From positions 1-64,000 of the forward strand of contig JAABST010000015.1 in the NCBI GenBank assembly GCA_011390275.1: 64,000 nt of DNA. Direction: 5' to 3'. Made by a program: the position numbers and the translations under genes. The DNA comes from Geitlerinema sp. S16 (GTDB lineage Bacteria > Cyanobacteriota > Cyanobacteriia > Cyanobacteriales > Geitlerinemataceae). This document shows, piece after piece, positions 1 to 9,394 of this stretch. The notes beneath the pieces are model-generated. The model was not told the DNA's origin, did no database searches, and saw only the letters and a list, made by a program, of their open reading frames with translations. Position 1 is the stretch's first letter. Each line of letters begins with the position of its first letter.

Positions 1-1
1 C

Positions 2-385
2 ATCAATGCCGACAACGGGCCGGAGAACCACTCGCGACGCACGCAGTTTATGAACCGCTTGCTTCGCTTCGCTCGGCGCGAGAACCTGACGGTCGAGCTG
101 GCCTACTATCCGCCGTATCACAGCAAATACAATGCTGTCGAACGTGCTTTCGGCTGGCTCGAACAGCACTGGCGGGGCAGCTTGCTCGACAGCGTGGAGA
201 CGGTTGAGCAGTTTGCTCGGACGTTGCGGTTCAAAGGTAAGGCAGCGGTTGTTCGGCTGGTGACCGACATTTACGAGAGTGGTGCGAAGCTCTCGCAGAA
301 AGCGATGGCGGAGCTGGAGAAGCAGTGGAAGCGACGAGAGGAGTTGGGCAAGTGGTTTCTTGAAATACCAGCCTTTATCCCTTGA
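2..385 (+). CDS. ISAzo13-family transposase, C-terminal part (cut by window edge)
   Basis: The reading frame is already open at base 2, so the annotated ATG at 50 is internal and the true start lies outside the window. The visible 127 residues carry the C-terminal half of a DDE transposase: DNGPENHSRR near the start holds the second catalytic Asp, and YYPPYHSKYNAVERAFGWLE holds the catalytic Glu region. LEQHWRGSLLDS is typical of ISAzo13 (Rhodopirellula-type) transposases. It acts on the ends of its own insertion sequence. The stop at 383-385 is followed within 50 bases by an unrelated AT-rich ORF, so the right end of the IS should lie near 390-430; I could not identify its terminal repeat because the left end is missing. 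Confidence 0.8.
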   Translation: MNADNGPENHSRRTQFMNRLLRFARRENLTVELAYYPPYHSKYNAVERAFGWLEQHWRGSLLDSVETVEQFARTLRFKGKAAVVRLVTDIYESGAKLSQKAMAELEKQWKRREELGKWFLEIPAFIP

Positions 386-431
386 TTGGACACTTATTTC
401 CGTTGAGTACTCTTAGCGTTTAATTCCACAA

Positions 432-758
432 TTGATCCGCAAGGGACTAATTTATTCCAAATCAGACTTAGTCAAAAAAGGTCTATATTTTATTCTACCT
501 GATATCGTTTATAAAAAATTTGAGGATATTGTCGGTGATGATATTCCCATCTCTAATATAAACTCAGCCAATATTGTAAATGTCCATACCTATTCACTGT
601 CTGATCCTGTCGAATATGGACATCAGCGTCATATTATTCTTGAACTAGAAATCAAGTTTGAATTGAATGAGTTTTCTCACCGATTCATAACTGGCGTAAA
701 TCTCCCTTCCGGCGAAGATCTAGATCATGCTGTACGTCGTGTGCTTGGTTTAAGATGA
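432..758 (+). CDS. Hypothetical protein, probably 5'-truncated
   Basis: I do not recognise this 108-residue ORF. It is AT-rich, unlike the transposase upstream. The only start available is TTG at 432, with no clear ribosome binding site, and a stop (TAG at 414-416) closes the frame just upstream. The neighbouring insertion sequence ends nearby, so this is likely the downstream remnant of a gene interrupted by the insertion. The composition is mixed and soluble, with no membrane segment and a basic C-terminus (HAVRRVLGLR). No function can be given. The 240 bases between it and the next gene hold nothing I can identify. Confidence 0.4.
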   Translation: MIRKGLIYSKSDLVKKGLYFILPDIVYKKFEDIVGDDIPISNINSANIVNVHTYSLSDPVEYGHQRHIILELEIKFELNEFSHRFITGVNLPSGEDLDHAVRRVLGLR

Positions 759-999
759 GATTTTAAGAAACAATCTTCCTTGAAAAACTATAATCTTTTC
801 CTGTTATTTTCGGAATTACTATCACGCGACTATACATAATTCTTTGAAACAAAATTAATGACGAGAGAGTAAAATTTATCGCTTATAGCGGTTTCAGAAC
901 TTATGAGTAACATCTAAGTGCTTGAGAGACCTTGCTACCACTAGATCCTAGATATATCGCACGAAGAGTAAAAACGCTATATATTGCTATTTCTTACTT

Positions 1000-2307
1000 C
1001 TAACAATTTAAAGTATTCTCCGTTTCCCAAGCACTAATATGCGCCGAATAATCATTCCATTCCTGCTGTTTTAACTTGATATAAGACCGAATAAACTCAC
1101 CACCCAGAGACTCAGACAAAATCGTATTCTCCTGCAAACATCGCAGCGCATCCAACAAATTCGTCGGCAAACGCTTCACCGCATCCAAAGGCAGCGGATC
1201 AGTGTAAGCATTGTTGTCAGAACGTTGCCCCGGATCGCGCTTCTGCGTAACACCATCCAAACCACTCGCAATCAACGCCGCAGGCAAAAGATACGGATTT
1301 GCCGAGCCATCCGCCAGACGAAACTCAAACCGACCCGCCTCCGGAATGCGAATCATATGGGTGCGATTGTTGCCCGTATAGCTAATCGTATTGGGCGACC
1401 ACGTGGCTCCAGAACTCGTGACGGGGGCATTAATGCGCTTGTAGGAATTCACCGTCGGATTCGTCAAAGCACAGAGCGCCTCCGCAGAATGTAGGACACC
1501 ACCAATAAATTGATAGGCAAGACTGGATAGTCCCAGTTCTCCGGCGGGATCATCAAAAAGATTCGTATTGCCCGCCAAATCCCACACAGAAAGATGGGTA
1601 TGACACCCATTCCCCGTCAAATGCGGGAAAGGCTTCGGCATAAACGTGGCGCGAAATCCATGCTTTTCAGCGATCGCCTTCACCATATATTTGAAAAACG
1701 CATGGCGATCGGCCGTAACCAACGCATCGGCATACATCCAGTTCATCTCAAACTGACCATTGGCATCTTCGTGATCGTTCTGATAGGCTCCCCAACCCAT
1801 CGCCAGCATCGCATCGCAAATTTCCGCAATGATATCGAAGCGGCGCATCAAAGCTTGTTGGTCATAACAGGGTTTACTCGCGCGATCGCCCAAATCAGAA
1901 ATTTCATCCCCCGCTGCCGAGAGCAAAAAATACTCACATTCCACCCCAGTTTTGATCCGATAACCGAGGGCTTCCGCTTGGCTGAGAGACTGTTTCAGCA
2001 CATAGCGCGGTGCTTGAGCAACGGGTTCCCCATTCATATATAAATCGGCTGGCATCCAGCCAATTTCCGGCTGCCAAGGCAAAGGAAAAAGACTATTCAC
2101 ATCGGGAATCGCAAAAATATCAGGATCGGCGGGGGTCATATTCAACCAAGCCGCAAACCCAGCAAATCCCGCACCATCTGCTGCCATACCGTCGATCGCC
2201 GCTGTTGGGACTAACTTTGCCCGCTGCACACCGAATAGATCGGTAAACGAAATCAAAAAGTAGCGAAGATTTTTTTCGCGGGCAATTTCAGATAGAAGTT
2301 GGGTCAT
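1000..2307 (-). CDS. glnT: Type III glutamate-ammonia ligase (GlnT-type glutamine synthetase)
   Basis: ATP-dependent ligase joining ammonia, or a small amine in some relatives, to glutamate. The 435 residues match the short GlnT class rather than the 470-residue GlnA. Motifs in order: VECEYFLL (metal-binding Glu), NGQFEMNW, GNGCHTHLSVWD (metal-binding His), NRTHMIRIP and RFEFRLADGSANPYL near the substrate site. The C-terminus lacks the adenylylation Tyr region of GlnA. It follows the MetX-like hydrolase by 55 bases on the same strand, so the two are likely cotranscribed. The family is sure; whether the amine acceptor is ammonia or an alkylamine cannot be told from sequence. Confidence 0.88.
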   Translation of the reverse strand: MTQLLSEIAREKNLRYFLISFTDLFGVQRAKLVPTAAIDGMAADGAGFAGFAAWLNMTPADPDIFAIPDVNSLFPLPWQPEIGWMPADLYMNGEPVAQAPRYVLKQSLSQAEALGYRIKTGVECEYFLLSAAGDEISDLGDRASKPCYDQQALMRRFDIIAEICDAMLAMGWGAYQNDHEDANGQFEMNWMYADALVTADRHAFFKYMVKAIAEKHGFRATFMPKPFPHLTGNGCHTHLSVWDLAGNTNLFDDPAGELGLSSLAYQFIGGVLHSAEALCALTNPTVNSYKRINAPVTSSGATWSPNTISYTGNNRTHMIRIPEAGRFEFRLADGSANPYLLPAALIASGLDGVTQKRDPGQRSDNNAYTDPLPLDAVKRLPTNLLDALRCLQENTILSESLGGEFIRSYIKLKQQEWNDYSAHISAWETENTLNC

Positions 2308-2362
2308 AATTTTGAGTGATTAAATTTGATTAGAAATTGAGATTTCTATTTCGTTTTAGTGC

Positions 2363-3367
2363 TTATTTTTTAAGCAGTTCCTTAACCGCTTGGCGAATGA
2401 ATTGTTCATCCTCAGGATTTTGGTATGGGTTGCCCGCACGATGTCCCCAAATCGAAGGAATTGGGCGGTATTCAGCCTGGGGAATCATCGCCGCCTCCCG
2501 CATACAGTCATCGGGCGTGAAATAAAGATCCGTCGTGCTGGGCATGACTAGGGTTTTAGCTTGAATCGCTTGTATGGCAAGGGCATAGTCGTTTTGATAC
2601 AGAGGATTATCGCTCAAATCGCAGCGCAACCAAGTATCAATCATTGCCATTAGATTACGCGGATCGCGCTGCCGATAGCCCGCTTCCCAACCGCGCAACA
2701 GGTAATCTTCCAAGGATTCGTAGCCAAATTGGTAGTACAAACCTTCGCGATAATAGGCTTGGGATGCTGCCCAACTGGCGTAAATTCTGGCGAACGTGCG
2801 GAACCCACGATCGGGAATTCCTGTAAATTCACGACCATTCCATGTGGGATCACTCGTTAGGGAAAAACGCAAACTTTCGAGAAAAATACGATTGTGTTCT
2901 GTTGTTTTCGCCGTTCCACAAATCGCCGCAATTCGTTCCACGCGATCGCCATACATTGCCCCCCAGTGATACGCCTGTTGCGCCCCCATTGACCAGCCAT
3001 AAACGAGGGCGAGTTGCTCGATTCCAAACACTTCTCGCAGTAATTTTTCCTGAGCTGTGACGTTATCCAGATGGGTAAACCAAAACCCCTGTTCTGCCAA
3101 GCCGCAAGCTTCACAATTACTCGGTGAACTCGACAGTCCATTGCCAAACATATTGGGAATAATGATAAACCATTGAGTTGGATCGAGGATGCCGTCAGCG
3201 CGAATCAGCCATTCAATATCAGTGTGTTGTGCGCCGTAGGACGTGGGATAAAGAATCACATTTTGGCGATCGCCCCGTAATTCTCCATAGGTTTGATACA
3301 CCAATTGAGCTTCGGGCAAAACCGCACCACATTGCAGCTCGAACTTGTTAAGTTTAAACGTCTTCAT
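2363..3367 (-). CDS. Alpha/beta hydrolase of the homoserine O-acetyltransferase (MetX-like) family
   Basis: Alpha/beta-fold enzyme of 334 residues. The nucleophile elbow is GWSMG, the acid is probably in STTDLYFTPDD, and the catalytic His lies in WGHRAG near the C-terminus, as in homoserine acetyltransferases. True MetX proteins are about 370 residues and need CoA-ester recognition that I cannot confirm, so the substrate is unknown. I chose the ATG at 3365-3367 (MKTFKLNKFEL) over an upstream start at 3451, because the family starts here and the longer form would overlap the diguanylate cyclase gene. glnT follows directly. A decayed second copy of its first 40 codons lies at 7410-7529. Confidence 0.8.
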   Translation of the reverse strand: MKTFKLNKFELQCGAVLPEAQLVYQTYGELRGDRQNVILYPTSYGAQHTDIEWLIRADGILDPTQWFIIIPNMFGNGLSSSPSNCEACGLAEQGFWFTHLDNVTAQEKLLREVFGIEQLALVYGWSMGAQQAYHWGAMYGDRVERIAAICGTAKTTEHNRIFLESLRFSLTSDPTWNGREFTGIPDRGFRTFARIYASWAASQAYYREGLYYQFGYESLEDYLLRGWEAGYRQRDPRNLMAMIDTWLRCDLSDNPLYQNDYALAIQAIQAKTLVMPSTTDLYFTPDDCMREAAMIPQAEYRPIPSIWGHRAGNPYQNPEDEQFIRQAVKELLKK

Positions 3368-3437
3368 ACTAGTAACTTCTTTAAAACTTGTACTAAATTC
3401 GCAAAATTCAATCCGTAGATCACGAAGACAAGTAGCA

Positions 3438-4472
3438 CTATCTATAAGCACTCACCTGATTTCGCCCTTGTTTTTTCGCAATATAAAGAGCTTCATCAGC
3501 ATGGGCAATTAAAATTTCCATGCTTTGTTCCGTTGTCGGAATTAAACTAGCAACACCAATACTTAAGGTTAGATGATCGCTCACCAAGGAACTTTGATGG
3601 GGAATGGCAAGATTGGCGATCGCCTGCTTAATAGACTTAGCAACAGGAAGCGCATCTTCAATACTTATATTCGGTAAAATTGCCGCAAATTCTTCACCGC
3701 CATACCTTGCTACTAAATCAATAGTTCGTTGAGGGACTTTGGCGATCACCTGTGCAGCTTGAATTAAACAATCATCACCACTTTGATGTCCATAAGTATC
3801 ATTATAAAGTTTGAAATAATCAATATCAATTAGGATTAATGCGAGCGGTTTTTGTTCTCGTTGATGATGTTGCCACTCAATCAAAAAATAATCGTTAAAA
3901 CGACGACGATTAGCAATTTGGGTTAAGCCGTCCACATTTGAGAGTAATTCTAATTTGCGATTTGCTTCCTGTAGTTGATCATTTATTTGCTGCAACTCAA
4001 TTTCAGTTTGTTTTCGTTTGAAAACTTCATTTTGCAATGCTTTCCGTTGTTTTTGAATTGTTAAATGAGCTTCTATTCTTGCAACGACTTCCTCGATTTG
4101 AAAAGGTTTAATCACATAATCAACACCGCCAACTTGAAAGGCTTTTAATTTATCGAAAGTTTCGTCTAGAGCGCTAATAAATAAAATGGGAATATTACAA
4201 AGATCGTCATCATTTTTGAAGGCTTCACAAACTTGATAGCCGTTCATTTCTGGCATACTAATGTCTAACAGAACGATATCTGGACATTTTGATTTCGCAC
4301 TTTTAATTCCTCTAGCTCCACTAATTGCACTACGCACGACATAGCCAAGTTGAGAAAGTAAATCAGTTAATAATTTTAGATTTCCTGGTAAATCATCGAT
4401 CAACAAAATATTTCCTTTTGTTTCCGATGGACGGTCGAAATACACTGATAACTCACTCATGAATTTATACAT
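3438..4472 (-). CDS. Response regulator with GGDEF output (diguanylate cyclase)
   Basis: Makes cyclic di-GMP from two GTP when phosphorylated. Residues 21-137 are a receiver domain with the acidic pair D26-D27, phospho-acceptor D70 (LLDISMPEMNG) and K122 (KPF). A charged helical linker (about 138-175) joins it to a GGDEF domain (DGLTQIANRR at 181, catalytic GGEEF at 258-262). An allosteric I-site RTID sits at 249-252, exactly five residues before GGEEF, so product inhibition is expected. The gene starts 20 bases after the stop of the hybrid kinase, a spacer containing HIP1, so the kinase is the obvious phosphodonor. It is AT-rich. An internal start, MSELSVYF (4460), is possible. Confidence 0.9.
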   Translation of the reverse strand: MYKFMSELSVYFDRPSETKGNILLIDDLPGNLKLLTDLLSQLGYVVRSAISGARGIKSAKSKCPDIVLLDISMPEMNGYQVCEAFKNDDDLCNIPILFISALDETFDKLKAFQVGGVDYVIKPFQIEEVVARIEAHLTIQKQRKALQNEVFKRKQTEIELQQINDQLQEANRKLELLSNVDGLTQIANRRRFNDYFLIEWQHHQREQKPLALILIDIDYFKLYNDTYGHQSGDDCLIQAAQVIAKVPQRTIDLVARYGGEEFAAILPNISIEDALPVAKSIKQAIANLAIPHQSSLVSDHLTLSIGVASLIPTTEQSMEILIAHADEALYIAKKQGRNQVSAYR

Positions 4473-4492
4473 TGGGCGATCGCCCTATAGCT

Positions 4493-7255
4493 TCATCCTT
4501 TCAGATTTGAATTTAATAATTCGACTATTTCATCAAACTCAAATTGGTGCGCCAGTTTTTCGAGTATTTTGATCGTGACGGATTCTTTTTCCGGTATCTT
4601 CTGGATAAGTCCCATCACACGGTTGGTATCACCTTCGATCGCGGCTTCAGATAGTTGCGATCGCCATTCATCCGATATCGCCGTTAAGCCCAGTAAATCT
4701 ACTGATGATACCATGGCTGGGCTGTCATCACCGACTAAATTATCATCTGCTAACTTCTCATAAATATATTGCACACCCAAATGTTTTGTCAGTGCTTCAA
4801 AGATGACTTGCTCTTTAAACGGTTTACGCAAAAAATCATTACACCCTACGGACAAAACGATCGCTTTTTCTTCTTCCAAAACACTCGCTGTCAAAGCAAT
4901 TATTGCCGTTGCATTGCCCTTTGTGCTGGCTTTAATATATTTTGTCGCCTCATAGCCATCCATCACAGGCATTCTCATATCCATAAATATTAAATGAGGT
5001 TCCCACTCATCCCAGATATTTATAGCTTCTTGTCCATTACTGGCTTCTTTGATTTCAAATCCTAACGGAGCAAGTAGTTTAAGCAATAGCTGACGATTTA
5101 CTTGTTTATCATCGACCGCCAAAATTTTGTAAATAGGTTGATCGGGAGCTAGAGCTAAAACTCGTTGTGTTAGTGTCTTGATCTCCTGAGTTTCTTTGCC
5201 TAATTTTACCTCAATTGAAAAGTCAAAAGTCGTGCCTTTATTGAGTTCACTTTCTACGGTAATATCTCCTCCCATTAATTGCACAAATTGACGACTAATG
5301 ACTAAACCTAGCCCTGTTCCTTCTTGAGATTCTTTTCCTGATTCTGTTTGTGAAAAAGCCTCGAATAACTTGCTTAATTCCTTTTCAGAAATCCCTTTAC
5401 CCGTGTCGCAAACTTGAAAAGTTAAAGTATATTTTTCAGTATCTTCTTGGGCTGTAGAATCAATACTTAAGATCACTTCACCTGCCGAAGTAAATTTAAT
5501 CGCATTGCCCAATAAATTTAGTAGGACTTGACGTAACTTTATCCCATCGGTGTAAATATAGCGAGGTAAACTATCGCCACGATCAAATATCAACTCTAAA
5601 CCCGCGTTGAATGTCTTTAAATGCAACATATCCTCTAAATCATCTAGTAATTGATAGAAGTCAAAGTCTTTTTGATTTAGGGTAGTTTTTCCGGCTTCAA
5701 TTTTAGAAAAATCAAGCACATTATTAATCAAGGTTAATAAATATTCGCCACTGCGCTGAATGATTCCCGCATTTTCATACTGTTCTTTAGGTAAATGTTT
5801 TGTGCGTAACATTAACTGAGAAAATCCAATAATTGCATTTAAAGGACTCCGCAATTCATGGCTCATATTGGCAATAAATAAACTTTTTGCCTGATTTGCA
5901 ACTTCAGCTTTTTCTTTAGCAACAACTAATTCTACTGTCCGTTCTTCTACCCGGTTTTCTAATGTTTCAAAGGAGTCTTGTAACTGGTTTGCCATTTTAT
6001 TAAATGAATTAGCCAGAGTTGATATTTCTGTAATACTTTTAGTCTGTACTAAATTATTTTTTTTGTAATCATTTTGCCATTCTCCCAATGCTAAAGCTTC
6101 ACTTGCTTTACTAATAGCTAAAATTGGGCGAGTAATCCAACTAGATGTTAGGATTCCGACACCTATAGCTGTTGAGAATGTGATTAAACATAAAAGGATA
6201 GAACGTTGATTATTAGCTTCAATTTGTTCTGTAAAATCGGCTTTGGGTATCGCAATAATAATTAACCAATCAATGCCATAATTGTCTCGGTAAGAAATTA
6301 CTTGAATAAAGTTTTGTTGATTAAAGTGTGACAAATTAAAATGGCGTTTATTGTTATTCCCGATTTTTTGAAAATCTCCTAACTGTTGAGTTATTGTTTG
6401 TAGTGTTGACTCTATTAAGGTGCTTTCAATATCTTGAACCCGGAGGCGTTCAGCTTTGCCATTAATCAACTTATAAGGTTTTTGTTTAGTCGAATTAGCG
6501 ACTAATTTCCCAGAACGTTCAATAATGATAACTTGTCCAGATTTGCCAACCTTTAACCCTTGCAAAAAACTACTAATTTTCGACAAACTTAGATCAATCC
6601 CTACTACTCCTAAAAGTTGCTTTGATTGACTATATACAGGCGCACTAGCCGAAATTGAAATTTCACCAGGAACAGCAGCCCAATTGTATATGCTACTCCA
6701 AATCGGCTTACCTGCTATTATTGCTTTCGAGTACCATTCCGCATTATTAGGGTCTTCCTGTCGAGAGATGATTGGAGGATTAATGCGATTTCCTTGATTA
6801 TCGGCTGAATAAGTAGCACCAGTTCCAATGTCAGGTTTCTTAATTTCGTTAATTTCAAGTTTACCCTTGACATAGCCTGAGCCAATAAATTCTTTGTCTT
6901 GATTTCCGTAGTTAATATAGGTGAAATCATAAGTGTTAATTTGTTGCCAAAAATATTTGCCTAAACTCTCGAAGTCACTATTTTCAATAATTCCTGATTC
7001 GATAACTTTAAGATTATTTTGATTGATTTTTTGAGCTGTCTGTAAATAATTATTGAGATTTTGTTCAATCCGATCGCCGATCTCTGACATTAAAGATGTT
7101 GCAATATCTTCTACGGCTTTCTGTCCACTACGATAGGATAAATAACCCACTAAGCCGACTGCACCCACAATTTGCAGAACAAAAGGGACAATTAATAATA
7201 ATCTCAGAGGGATTTGTCGAGTTCTTTGAGGCTTTACTGGGCGATCGCTATTCAT
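4493..7255 (-). CDS. Membrane-bound hybrid sensor histidine kinase (Cache-HAMP-HisKA-HATPase-REC)
   Basis: 920 residues. TM1 about 17-40; extracytoplasmic dCache-like sensor about 45-345 with an [16 protein letters not shown] ligand-pocket signature; TM2 about 351-374; HAMP about 375-430; a coiled segment; HisKA with phospho-acceptor H466 ([15 protein letters not shown]); HATPase with N box LLGNAIKF (about 581-588), DTGKGIS and GTGLGL; receiver domain with D759 ([13 protein letters not shown]) and K811 (KPF). The C-terminal 70 residues are the weakly conserved tail usual in cyanobacterial hybrid kinases; I see no Hpt histidine motif. It probably senses a small molecule outside the membrane and signals to the REC-GGDEF protein encoded next. 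It is distinctly AT-rich compared with the region after 11 kb. Confidence 0.92.
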   Translation of the reverse strand: MNSDRPVKPQRTRQIPLRLLLIVPFVLQIVGAVGLVGYLSYRSGQKAVEDIATSLMSEIGDRIEQNLNNYLQTAQKINQNNLKVIESGIIENSDFESLGKYFWQQINTYDFTYINYGNQDKEFIGSGYVKGKLEINEIKKPDIGTGATYSADNQGNRINPPIISRQEDPNNAEWYSKAIIAGKPIWSSIYNWAAVPGEISISASAPVYSQSKQLLGVVGIDLSLSKISSFLQGLKVGKSGQVIIIERSGKLVANSTKQKPYKLINGKAERLRVQDIESTLIESTLQTITQQLGDFQKIGNNNKRHFNLSHFNQQNFIQVISYRDNYGIDWLIIIAIPKADFTEQIEANNQRSILLCLITFSTAIGVGILTSSWITRPILAISKASEALALGEWQNDYKKNNLVQTKSITEISTLANSFNKMANQLQDSFETLENRVEERTVELVVAKEKAEVANQAKSLFIANMSHELRSPLNAIIGFSQLMLRTKHLPKEQYENAGIIQRSGEYLLTLINNVLDFSKIEAGKTTLNQKDFDFYQLLDDLEDMLHLKTFNAGLELIFDRGDSLPRYIYTDGIKLRQVLLNLLGNAIKFTSAGEVILSIDSTAQEDTEKYTLTFQVCDTGKGISEKELSKLFEAFSQTESGKESQEGTGLGLVISRQFVQLMGGDITVESELNKGTTFDFSIEVKLGKETQEIKTLTQRVLALAPDQPIYKILAVDDKQVNRQLLLKLLAPLGFEIKEASNGQEAINIWDEWEPHLIFMDMRMPVMDGYEATKYIKASTKGNATAIIALTASVLEEEKAIVLSVGCNDFLRKPFKEQVIFEALTKHLGVQYIYEKLADDNLVGDDSPAMVSSVDLLGLTAISDEWRSQLSEAAIEGDTNRVMGLIQKIPEKESVTIKILEKLAHQFEFDEIVELLNSNLKG

Positions 7256-7256
7256 G

Positions 7257-7286
7257 ATTTATTTTTATCCCATTTATTTTTATCCC
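7257..7286. repeat. Direct repeat, 15 bp x 2
   Basis: Two perfect head-to-tail copies of ATTTATTTTTATCCC lie just upstream of the hybrid kinase start, on its promoter side. They may simply be slippage in AT-rich DNA. Confidence 0.7.
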
Positions 7287-7409
7287 TTACAGTACTACAG
7301 CGAGATAAACCTCCTGACTCGCTCAAGGATTATCTAGCCTGTATGGAACCCAGGCGAACAGTGAACAATTATTTTCTGGCAATACTCTTAAAGGTAATCA
7401 TTCCACGAT

Positions 7410-7529
7410 TCAATCAAATTTAAAGAGAATTACGTTGCGACGATCGCCCCGTAATCCTCCATAGATTCAATAAACCAGTCGAGCCTCGGGCAAAACTACA
7501 CCACATCGCAACTCGAAATTTTTGATCGT
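7410..7529 (-). pseudogene. Decayed 5' fragment of the MetX-like hydrolase gene
   Basis: The minus strand reads in frame for 40 codons as a diverged copy of the hydrolase N-terminus encoded at 3367: FELRCGVVLPEARLVY, a TGA stop, then IYGGLRGDRRNVIL. The intact gene has FELQCGAVLPEAQLVY, QTYGELRGDRQNVIL. Nucleotide identity is roughly 80 percent over the first 92 aligned bases. The start codon has become ACG, but a strong AAGGAGG still precedes it and overlaps the TAA stop of the desaturase gene. Homology ends near 7418. The remnant implies that hydrolase once directly followed desaturase here. Confidence 0.85.
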
Positions 7530-7537
7530 AAACCTCC

Positions 7538-8506
7538 TTATGCCGCTAACTTTTTAGAATTTGCACCGAAGTTTGCAACAATTTTGCGGTGAACCTGGAG
7601 GTAGCCATTTTCCACACAGTCAAAATGCGAACCCAATTTTTCATGGGCGGCGGCTAGCCGATGAAAAGGAATGGAAGCATAGAGATGATGTTCAGCGTGA
7701 AAGGACATATTCCACAGCATGAATTGCAGTGGTGCAAGGGTTAGAGTCGTGCGGGTATTGGTGAGCATGTTGTCAGTATTCGGACGATCGGTATGCTCTG
7801 CCAACATAATCAGGCGTAACAAAGGCTGACCAACAGCAAGGGGCAACACCCAATACAACAAAAACCAAGGCTCTTGAACATAAACCGAAATGCTGATCGC
7901 CATCCCATAGACCAAGAGCTGTATCCGAGTCGAGCGAATCACTGCGGCACGGGAGCATTCTGGAATGAACGGACAGTCGTCTAAATTGCCAGTTGCTGCT
8001 CGAAAATGCCCGCGAAATTTACCCATCCACCAGGTAATCCCACTCAGTTCAATCAGGTATTCACGGATGTTTGCCGGTTTGCGATCGCTCAGTTCTGGGT
8101 CTTTACCAGGAAGCTGCGTGTAGCGGTGATGCCACTTGTGATAGAGCCGGTAAAACGTGCTGTTATAAAACGAAAAAAGTCCCGCTAGCCAAGCCACCGC
8201 ATCATTAATTTGATTATTCGCAAAAGCTGTCCGGTGAGAGCATTCATGCAACGGCGCAAACATAATTGCGAAACTAAATCCGTAGATCACCAAGGCTGGT
8301 AGCGCGATGTATAGGCGATCGGCCAAATGAGGCAGACTCACCGCCCACACATAGCCACTGCCCACCATCACCGCAAGATGCGCCGCCAACTGCAAAAAAC
8401 CTTTGAGGTTGGATTTCTCATTTAAAACACCTAACTCTTGAGCCGAAAGGATTTGAGTCGCTTTCTTTCCTCGGCTGTGACTAGTTTTGATATCACTCAA
8501 AGACAT
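7538..8506 (-). CDS. Membrane fatty acid desaturase-like di-iron enzyme
   Basis: Integral membrane di-iron oxidase of 322 residues. The three histidine boxes are HECSHRTAF, HKWHHRYTQ and, near the C-terminus, HAEHHLYASIPF, in the order and spacing of the FA_desaturase family. About four hydrophobic segments flank them (around residues 40-85, 105-115 and 190-230). It introduces a double bond or hydroxyl into a lipid chain; the exact substrate (acyl-lipid, acyl-CoA or an isoprenoid) cannot be read from the sequence. It does not have the HDAMHG box of CrtW ketolases. The stop codon overlaps the relic ribosome binding site of the hydrolase remnant, suggesting an ancestral operon with the hydrolase and glnT. 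Confidence 0.82.
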   Translation of the reverse strand: MSLSDIKTSHSRGKKATQILSAQELGVLNEKSNLKGFLQLAAHLAVMVGSGYVWAVSLPHLADRLYIALPALVIYGFSFAIMFAPLHECSHRTAFANNQINDAVAWLAGLFSFYNSTFYRLYHKWHHRYTQLPGKDPELSDRKPANIREYLIELSGITWWMGKFRGHFRAATGNLDDCPFIPECSRAAVIRSTRIQLLVYGMAISISVYVQEPWFLLYWVLPLAVGQPLLRLIMLAEHTDRPNTDNMLTNTRTTLTLAPLQFMLWNMSFHAEHHLYASIPFHRLAAAHEKLGSHFDCVENGYLQVHRKIVANFGANSKKLAA

Positions 8507-8848
8507 GACTAGTATTCGCGGTACACGAAGTCTGTAAAGTATGCCTTTGGATTATCTCGTAAATGTACGGTGATATATGTCACTTCTATTACGAAAAACT
8601 GGCATAAGAACAAACAGGTGAAATTTAAGCTATGTGTACAGGCGATCGATCTCATTTATGAGGTAAATACGGACGGATATACGTAAAGTTTCAAAGCGTT
8701 GTGATACAACTTGTCCCGCTTATACACTGTCTGTTGATTATTTTAGATATCCTGAAGTTATGTTAGTCACAGGTGACAGAGTAATTTATAGATAGAACTT
8801 TTGCGAAATGACGATCGCTAATATAACGCTCATATGGAGATATTTCTT
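8507..8848. other. AT-rich gene-less region between divergent genes
   Basis: About 340 bases separating the divergent desaturase and DUF302 genes. It must hold promoters for both. I see no ORF or strong hairpin. The last 40 bases (from about 8810) are similar to bases 9334-9372, see the paired leader repeats. Confidence 0.5.
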
Positions 8849-8880
8849 ATGACGGTATCTACTAATTCAGAGATTTTTTC
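8812..8880 (+). repeat. Leader repeat copy A, with a short ORF starting MTVS
   Basis: This stretch matches 9335-9394 at about three positions in four: CGATC, AATATAACG and TCATAT are followed by a start codon and a peptide starting Met-Thr-Val-Ser. In copy A the ATG at 8849-8851 opens a 23-codon ORF ending at 8920, overlapping the DUF302 start in another frame. Whether the peptide is translated is unknown; it may be an upstream ORF or the relic of a duplicated gene start. Confidence 0.45.
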
Positions 8881-8903
8881 CTATTTATCGCTTGAGAAAC
8901 TTT

Positions 8904-9287
8904 ATGTATTACATAGTTAAAACCAAAAAGTCATTTAGCTCAGCGGTGATAGACCTTAAATCTTCAGTTATAAATCATGGCTACGGAGTTTTACATATTC
9001 ATGATTTGGGAGCTACACTGCGGAGTAAGGGGAATGATTTTTCTGAAGAGTGCAAAATTTTTGAAGTCTGCAATCCAGCGCAAGCGGCAAAAGTCCTCAC
9101 GATTGATATGTGCTTGAATATGGCTCTACCGTGCCGGATTTCCGTATTTACAGAAAAAGATGTTACCAAGATCGGCATGATTAAGCCGGAGAAAATGCTG
9201 GGGGCATTATCTCAGAATGTAGCGCTATCTGAAATAGCCAAAGAGGTTGAGAAAAAGACTGTTCAGATCATTGATGAAGCGCAATAA
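8904..9287 (+). CDS. DUF302 family protein
   Basis: Small soluble protein of 127 residues from the DUF302 family: MYYIVKTKKSF, the conserved HGYGVLHIHDLGATLRSKG, FEVCNPAQAAKVL, LNMALPCRISVF and TKIGMIKPEKML are all present in order. The biochemical role of DUF302 is not established; its fold resembles heme- or cofactor-binding stress domains. I prefer the ATG at 8904 to the TTG at 8892, because family members begin with MYYIV. It is preceded by a short ORF in another frame. Cys residues at the two conserved positions (FEVCNP, LPCRIS) could bind a ligand. Base composition is AT-rich. Confidence 0.8.
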   Translation: MYYIVKTKKSFSSAVIDLKSSVINHGYGVLHIHDLGATLRSKGNDFSEECKIFEVCNPAQAAKVLTIDMCLNMALPCRISVFTEKDVTKIGMIKPEKMLGALSQNVALSEIAKEVEKKTVQIIDEAQ

Positions 9288-9334
9288 ATAGTCCTTAAAT
9301 ATGTCGTAGCTTAATTTGCTCTTCCGCATTCTTC

Positions 9335-9394
9335 GATCACGAATATATCGTTCATATTAAGAGGAATTTTGTGACTGTATCTATCAATCTAAAG
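9335..9394 (+). repeat. Leader repeat copy B, interrupted by the MITE
   Basis: Counterpart of 8812-8880: CGATC, GAATATATCG, TTCATAT, an AGAGGAATTTT ribosome-binding-like stretch and a GTG start at 9371 again opening Met-Thr-Val-Ser. The ORF is cut after eight codons by the MITE at 9395. Removing the MITE and one target copy would give a 13-codon ORF. Confidence 0.45.

Noticed and set aside
7538..8506. Carotenoid ketolase (CrtW) as identity for the desaturase-like gene
   Set aside because: The first His box is HECSHRTAF, not the CrtW HDAMHG, and the protein is longer; a general desaturase call is safer.
8812..9394. RiPP-type precursor peptides from the MTVS mini-ORFs
   Set aside because: No Cys, double-Gly or core pattern, and no modification enzymes nearby; one copy is broken.
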